The notes below the pieces were generated by a model. That model was given only the letters and a program-made list of their open reading frames with translations, made no database searches and was not told the DNA's origin. Both the position numbers and the translations under genes were made by a program. A stretch of DNA of 64,000 bases. It comes from Salinimicrobium soli. Its GTDB lineage: Bacteria > Bacteroidota > Bacteroidia > Flavobacteriales > Flavobacteriaceae. The DNA is taken from the NCBI RefSeq assembly GCF_048323655.1, contig NZ_JBLUWW010000002.1, positions 1 to 64,000 on the forward strand, written 5' to 3'. Of the stretch, positions 59,801 through 64,000 are shown piece by piece (within the stretch, counting starts at the first letter, position 1; each line of letters begins with the position of its first letter).

Positions 59801-61000
59801 CTAAGCTATGGATTGCACAGCGGTTAGAACCTTCTTAGTAGCTGAATCTACAGAAAAAGTATGTTGTAAAAGTTCGAAGGAATTTTTTCCAGCTTCTTTT
59901 CTCCATTCGTTTTTATCAACAAACATTTTAGCCATAGATAGAAAGTCGTCATCCTTTCCATTTAATAAAACTTTTCCAGCACCAGCCTCATTAATAATTT
60001 CAATAATGTCATTTCCAGCGTTTACACTCCCTAAAATGGGCAATCCTTGAGCCATATACCCTAGAAGTTTACCTGGGAAATTGTGAGTTGTATGTTCTTT
60101 ATGAAGACTAAATAGCCCAATATCGAATTCGCTCAACATTTTGCGGTACTCACCCTGAGGCACGGGATCCAATAGAGTGAGGTTGTTTAATTGGTATTCT
60201 CTAATGGCGTTCTTAATTAAATGAACTTCATTTCCTGAGCCAGCAAAAACAAAGTGGGCATTAGGATTATTTTTTAAACCTAAAGCAAGACGAACCAAAT
60301 TCATCATATCCTGAGCCTCGCCCATATTTCCTCCATAGAAAAAAACTACTTTATCTTCTAATCGATATTTCCTTCTAAAATCGTTTCCAGAGGAATCGAT
60401 AGGTGTTTCTCGTGTCCAGTTAAAAAGAACCTCTGACTTGTGATTTAGAACATATTTTTCATTGAACAATTCTAAATTCTTAGGAGATTGTAATCCAATT
60501 CTATCCGCAGCTTTGTAATTGAGCTGTTCAAATTTCCTGAAGTATGCTGCAATGGCCGATTTTTCTTTTATTAGGCCATGATCAATTACCCACTGGGGAA
60601 AAAGATCCCGAAGGATCAAGTAACTTTTTGCATTCCACTTTTTTTTAAGCTTCGTAACCAGAGGACCAAAAAAAATTGAGGGAGAATAGTAAATTATAAG
60701 GTCGCATGGATTTTTGTAGAAGTGAGACTTCAGATTTCTCCATCCATTAAATGATAATAAGGATTCGTTTATTGCACGTCTGACTTTGGAAGGAGCTTTA
60801 ACATCTGGAGAACGAAACCGATAGACCCTTAAGCCTTCAAGATCTTCTATAACGTACTTTCCAGATACCCTATAGTCGGGAGTTGCCACTGAGACCTGGT
60901 GCCCTTCATTTAAAAGAGCTAAACCAAGCTCATGCATCATCTTTGCTCCGATTTTTGTACTATGCGGCAAATAGTCATCTACCAGTAGCAGTATCTTCAT
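59801..61000 (-). CDS. Group 4 glycosyltransferase (WbuB-like)
   Basis: This 399-aa GT-B enzyme has an N-terminal DDYLPHSTKIGAKMMHELGLAL acceptor lobe and a C-terminal donor lobe (VVFFYGGNMGEAQDMMNLVRLA, HFVFAGSGNE, FPGKLLGYMAQGLPILGS). FPGKLLGYMAQGLPI is the nucleotide-sugar-binding segment of GT4 enzymes. In O-antigen clusters the FucNAc transferase WbuB accompanies fnlABC, and the same neighbours are present here, so it may add N-acetyl-L-fucosamine. Its start overlaps the upstream stop by 4 bp (ATGA). Confidence 0.87.
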   Translation of the reverse strand: MKILLLVDDYLPHSTKIGAKMMHELGLALLNEGHQVSVATPDYRVSGKYVIEDLEGLRVYRFRSPDVKAPSKVRRAINESLLSFNGWRNLKSHFYKNPCDLIIYYSPSIFFGPLVTKLKKKWNAKSYLILRDLFPQWVIDHGLIKEKSAIAAYFRKFEQLNYKAADRIGLQSPKNLELFNEKYVLNHKSEVLFNWTRETPIDSSGNDFRRKYRLEDKVVFFYGGNMGEAQDMMNLVRLALGLKNNPNAHFVFAGSGNEVHLIKNAIREYQLNNLTLLDPVPQGEYRKMLSEFDIGLFSLHKEHTTHNFPGKLLGYMAQGLPILGSVNAGNDIIEIINEAGAGKVLLNGKDDDFLSMAKMFVDKNEWRKEAGKNSFELLQHTFSVDSATKKVLTAVQSIA

Positions 61001-61866
61001 TTCTGTGCTAAGTTGTAATTTTCATAGAGGTGAGGGTGAGATTTCATAAAACTTACCATTTCCTCAATCATTTGAGAGTAGGTTGGTATCGTCTTTTTTA
61101 ATTCCTTACGGGTATCCATAAAAGACTTATCTACCTGCTTCCCCTCTACTGCAGTAATTTTTATATCTTTTCCTGTATGCTCCTGGAAAAGTCTTAACAG
61201 TTCATATTTATTAATTGGTTGCCCATTGGTCACATGATACAGACCACTAAGATTTTGCTCTAAGCTAGTAACGACCACATTGGCTAATTCAGTAGTTGTG
61301 ACCCCGCTCCAAATAGCTTTAGTAAAACCATTAGTTTCTTCTTCCTGCTGCATGAACCAATGAAAAAGACCTTCTCCATTCTGCTTTAACTCAGGACCGA
61401 TAATGGAGGTTCTAAGAGTTAAGTGGTTTGAGTTCTCAACCTCTCCCAATGCTTTTGTTTTTGCATAAATGTCTTTTCCATCCTTTTCATCCTTTTCGGT
61501 ATATCCACCTTTTTCTCCTGAAAAAACACAATCAGTTGAAATATGAATTAATTTACTATTTAAATTATCAGCAATTTTCGCCAGAAAATGTGGTAAATAG
61601 GAATTTAAATAAATGGCATTAGCCGGATTATCATTAGCTCCTTTAATAAGGACTCCTACACAATTAACTATATAATCTGGATTTTCTCTTTTAATCAATG
61701 CCTCCAAATCCTGCTTGTTATGTAAATCCAGGATAATTGTTTCTGGTCTAAGTTTATTTCTATAGCTTATATCAATTATATCAAATTTATTTTCAGATTT
61801 TAAATTATAGAAAACCTGATGGCCCAGCATTCCTGTGGAACCTAAGATCATTATTTTTTTTGCCAT
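60997..61866 (-). CDS. RmlD-like SDR reductase, FnlB/WbjC role inferred
   Basis: This 289-aa extended SDR has GSTGMLGHQVF as the nucleotide loop and YxxxK in DIYAKTKALGE; STDCVFSG precedes the active site. It is closest to the sugar-nucleotide reductase group of dTDP-4-dehydrorhamnose reductase. With FnlA/CapE-like and FnlC/CapG-like genes on either side in transcription order, it probably does the middle step, C3 epimerisation plus C4 reduction to UDP-N-acetyl-L-pneumosamine. It lacks the cupin domain of S. aureus CapF. This makes the assignment inference. Confidence 0.82.
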   Translation of the reverse strand: MAKKIMILGSTGMLGHQVFYNLKSENKFDIIDISYRNKLRPETIILDLHNKQDLEALIKRENPDYIVNCVGVLIKGANDNPANAIYLNSYLPHFLAKIADNLNSKLIHISTDCVFSGEKGGYTEKDEKDGKDIYAKTKALGEVENSNHLTLRTSIIGPELKQNGEGLFHWFMQQEEETNGFTKAIWSGVTTTELANVVVTSLEQNLSGLYHVTNGQPINKYELLRLFQEHTGKDIKITAVEGKQVDKSFMDTRKELKKTIPTYSQMIEEMVSFMKSHPHLYENYNLAQK

Positions 61867-61870
61867 AGTG

Positions 61871-62995
61871 TTATTTTTTCCAAACTGTACGGTTGATATA
61901 ATCTGTGTACGAAAGGATAATTCTTAAGACCTTTTTCGAGACATTATCTGTAATATAATCCCCAACCATTTTAATAGCCGAATTGTTTTCCTGATGCTGC
62001 TCAGTGACAACCTTAATACTTTCAACAACTCTGTCCTTTTTCAAACCACTCATGATTAGCGTTCCTTCATCCATACCTTCGGGACGCTCATGGGCCTGGC
62101 GTATAGTAATAGCAGGCAAGTTTAAAATTGAAGCTTCCTCTGTAATAGTTCCGCTGTCTGAAATAACGCAGAATGCATTCTTCTGTAGATGTATATAATC
62201 GTGGAATCCAAATGGTTTAGAAAATATGAGTTTAGGATTACTGGAAACAAATCCGATCTCCTCTAATTTCTTACGAGTTCTTGGGTGAGTTGAAATTATA
62301 ACCATCTTATCAAACTCGTTACTTATCGCATCTAATGATTCCATAAGATCCTGAAAATTCTCTTCTGAATCCACATTCTCTTCCCTATGAATACTAACTA
62401 CAAAATAGCCTTGCTTTTTGAGGTCTTCCTTTTCCAGAATAGCAGAGCTATCTATAGCTTTCATTTGTTTTTCAAGAACCTCTCGCATAGGAGATCCGGT
62501 CTTTATTACCGTCTCCGGAGCTAATCCTTCTGCTACCAAATATTTTCTTGCATGTTCAGAAAGAGGCATATTTATATCGCTTAAATGATCAACGATCTTT
62601 CTGTTTACCTCTTCCGGAACCCGTTGATCGAAACAGCGATTTCCTGCTTCCATATGGAAGATTGGGATCTTCCTCTTTTTAGCAGAAATTACGGCCAAAC
62701 AGGAATTGGTATCGCCATACAGCAAGACCGCATCAGGATTTTCTTTTTCGAGGAGAACATCAGATTTGGTGATAACATTTCCAATGGTTTCAGCAGCATT
62801 TTTACCTGCAGCTTCCAAAAAGAAATCTGGCTTCCTCAGTCCCAAATCTTTAAAAAAAACTTCGTTGAGTTCGTAGTCATAATTCTGGCCGGAATGCACT
62901 AGTATGTGATTAGTATGACGATCAAGTTCTTTGATGACCTCACTCAATTTTATTATTTCGGGCCTGGTGCCTACTATTGTCATTACTTTTATCAT
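61871..62995 (-). CDS. UDP-GlcNAc 2-epimerase family enzyme (FnlC/CapG-like)
   Basis: This 374-aa WecB-fold epimerase has VGTRPEIIKLSEVI at the start, a substrate loop IFHMEAGNRCFDQRVPEEVNR, and ISDSGTITEEASILNLPAI in the UDP-binding lobe. EAGNRCFD differs from the EAGLRTGD common in true WecB and is typical of the FnlC/CapG/WbjD branch, which makes UDP-L-FucNAc. Start and stop overlap neighbours: ATGA with fnlA-like. Confidence 0.88.
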   Translation of the reverse strand: MIKVMTIVGTRPEIIKLSEVIKELDRHTNHILVHSGQNYDYELNEVFFKDLGLRKPDFFLEAAGKNAAETIGNVITKSDVLLEKENPDAVLLYGDTNSCLAVISAKKRKIPIFHMEAGNRCFDQRVPEEVNRKIVDHLSDINMPLSEHARKYLVAEGLAPETVIKTGSPMREVLEKQMKAIDSSAILEKEDLKKQGYFVVSIHREENVDSEENFQDLMESLDAISNEFDKMVIISTHPRTRKKLEEIGFVSSNPKLIFSKPFGFHDYIHLQKNAFCVISDSGTITEEASILNLPAITIRQAHERPEGMDEGTLIMSGLKKDRVVESIKVVTEQHQENNSAIKMVGDYITDNVSKKVLRIILSYTDYINRTVWKK

Positions 62996-64000
62996 GCTTC
63001 TACTTTCAATTCATTCTTAATGAAATCAAGGCTTAAGAGGGCTTCTTTAATTTCTTCAATATTCAGCCTTTTAGTGTTGTGGGAATTATAATCTTCAAAG
63101 CTTGAAATGGAACCTTCTCCTTTGTCGAAATATATACCGTAGTTAAGATCCCTGTTGTCAGCGGGAATGCGATAATATCCGGGAAGGTCCTCGGCCTTCA
63201 GCATTTCTTCTCTGGTACACAGAGTTTCGTATAATTTTTCTCCATGGCGGGTACCTATGATCTTAACTTCATTTTTTGCCTCAAACAATTCTGTCATTGC
63301 CTTGGCAAGATCTTCAATGGTACTGGCGGGGGCTTTATGAACAAATAAGTCACCTTGATTACCATTTTTAAAGGCATAGATCACCAGTTCCACAGCTTCC
63401 TCAAGAGACATTAAGAATCGTGTCATGTTTGGATCTGTAACCGTGAGAGCCTTACCTTCCTTTATTTGCTTCGCGAATAAAGGGATTACAGATCCCCTCG
63501 ACGCCATAACATTACCATATCGAGTTAAACAAATAGTTGTGTCCTCAGGAGATATGTTTCGTGAAGCTGCTATTACGGTTTTCTCCATGAGTGCCTTTGA
63601 CATTCCCATGGCATTAATCGGATAAGCCGCTTTATCGGTGCTTAAACATATTACCTTTTTTACTTTATTAGCAATTGCAGCTTCTACTACATTTGAGGAA
63701 CCAATCACATTTGTCTTTGCCGCTTCCAGGGGAAAGAATTCACAGGAAGGTACTTGCTTTAGAGCAGCTGCGTGGAATACATAATCGACGCCTCGCATTG
63801 CTCTTTCAACACTTTCATAAGTGCGAACATCTCCAATGTAAAACTTGATTTTATCATTTTTATAGAGGTTTCGCATATCATCCTGTTTCTTTTCATCACG
63901 GGAAAAAATTCTAATCTCTTTTAGATCTGAATCAAGAAAACGATCTAATACAGCATTACCGAAGGAACCTGTTCCTCCAGTAATCAACAAGGTTTTATCT
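62992..64000 (-). CDS. UDP-GlcNAc 4,6-dehydratase/5-epimerase (FnlA/CapE-like), 5' partial
   Basis: This inverting SDR dehydratase starts beyond the window: DKTLLITGGTGSFGN reads in frame to the edge and only a few N-terminal residues are missing. The Rossmann loop is TGGTGSFGN. The active-site segment is STDKAAYPINAMGMSK, with Met where most SDRs have the catalytic Tyr of YxxxK. That Met replacement is reported for CapE-type enzymes. The product is on the route to UDP-L-FucNAc. Stop overlaps the next gene by 4 bp. Confidence 0.87.
   Translation of the reverse strand, partial: DKTLLITGGTGSFGNAVLDRFLDSDLKEIRIFSRDEKKQDDMRNLYKNDKIKFYIGDVRTYESVERAMRGVDYVFHAAALKQVPSCEFFPLEAAKTNVIGSSNVVEAAIANKVKKVICLSTDKAAYPINAMGMSKALMEKTVIAASRNISPEDTTICLTRYGNVMASRGSVIPLFAKQIKEGKALTVTDPNMTRFLMSLEEAVELVIYAFKNGNQGDLFVHKAPASTIEDLAKAMTELFEAKNEVKIIGTRHGEKLYETLCTREEMLKAEDLPGYYRIPADNRDLNYGIYFDKGEGSISSFEDYNSHNTKRLNIEEIKEALLSLDFIKNELKVEA

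Noticed and set aside
1..64000. Insertion sequences or prophage genes
   Set aside because: No transposase, integrase, terminase or capsid-like protein was recognised in any reading frame.

Overview
The window looks like a chromosomal segment of a marine-type member of the Flavobacteriaceae (Bacteroidota). The evidence is a complete six-gene Na+-translocating NADH:quinone reductase operon, a giant secreted protein ending in a type IX secretion (T9SS) sorting domain, promoters with the TTTG / TAnnTTTG pattern of Bacteroidota, many small lipoproteins, DUF5103/DUF3667/DUF6702 families restricted to or typical of this phylum, and a Bacteroidota-style capsule export pair. The genus cannot be fixed from sequence alone. 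No phage, transposase, CRISPR array, restriction system or reverse transcriptase was found.

Layout. 1-11426 (minus): two tandem giant surface adhesins. The first in transcription order (3313 aa) is complete, with Ig/PKD-like repeats, a LamG-type domain and a T9SS C-terminal domain. The second is cut by the window edge and consists of 91-residue HYR repeats with an exact 273-bp DNA period. 11.7-17.0 kb: proline catabolism dehydrogenase (pruA), an NRDE/TANGO2 protein, ApaG, a DUF3667 membrane protein and a DUF5103 secreted protein. 17.1-24.6 kb (plus): nqrABCDEF, then a 118-aa protein of unknown function and the flavin transferase ApbE that flavinylates NqrB/NqrC, a coherent energy-conservation block. 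24.8-29.0 kb (minus): gpmI, a thioredoxin-like lipoprotein, a HAD-like hydrolase, map and a methyltransferase, closely spaced. 29.3-33.0 kb: two unrelated L,D-transpeptidase-type genes meeting tail to tail, the second in an operon with a ClpP paralogue and two GNAT genes. 33.5-33.9 kb: tRNA-Gly(TCC) surrounded by broken pieces of itself. 34-39.6 kb: GNAT, DUF5694 lipoprotein, S41 protease, AlkB, glutaminase, peptidase E.

39.6-54.7 kb has ordinary genes (two paralogous carboxypeptidase-regulatory-like secreted proteins, DUF6702, M1 aminopeptidase, TatA, O-methyltransferase, four-helix-bundle protein, kynureninase, an unknown secreted protein, Wzc and Wza), but nearly every gap between them is filled with several families of short palindromic or tandem repeats. 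These include a 266-bp composite unit duplicated head to tail at 54.09-54.61 kb.

50.7-64 kb (minus) is an exopolysaccharide/capsule region: Wzc tyrosine autokinase and Wza-type export lipoprotein, a YjbH-like outer-membrane protein split over two overlapping genes, an outer-membrane beta-barrel, an alanine-rich coiled-coil lipoprotein, a WecA/MraY-family initiating transferase, a group 4 glycosyltransferase and three genes matching the FnlA-FnlC-FnlB route to UDP-N-acetyl-L-fucosamine. Transcription of this region enters from beyond the right edge.

Nothing here can be claimed as a wholly new system. The best candidates for new biology are the tRNA-Gly fragment cluster, the layered intergenic repeats, the small NQR-associated protein, the alanine-rich lipoprotein/OMP pair and the paralogous regulatory-domain proteins.
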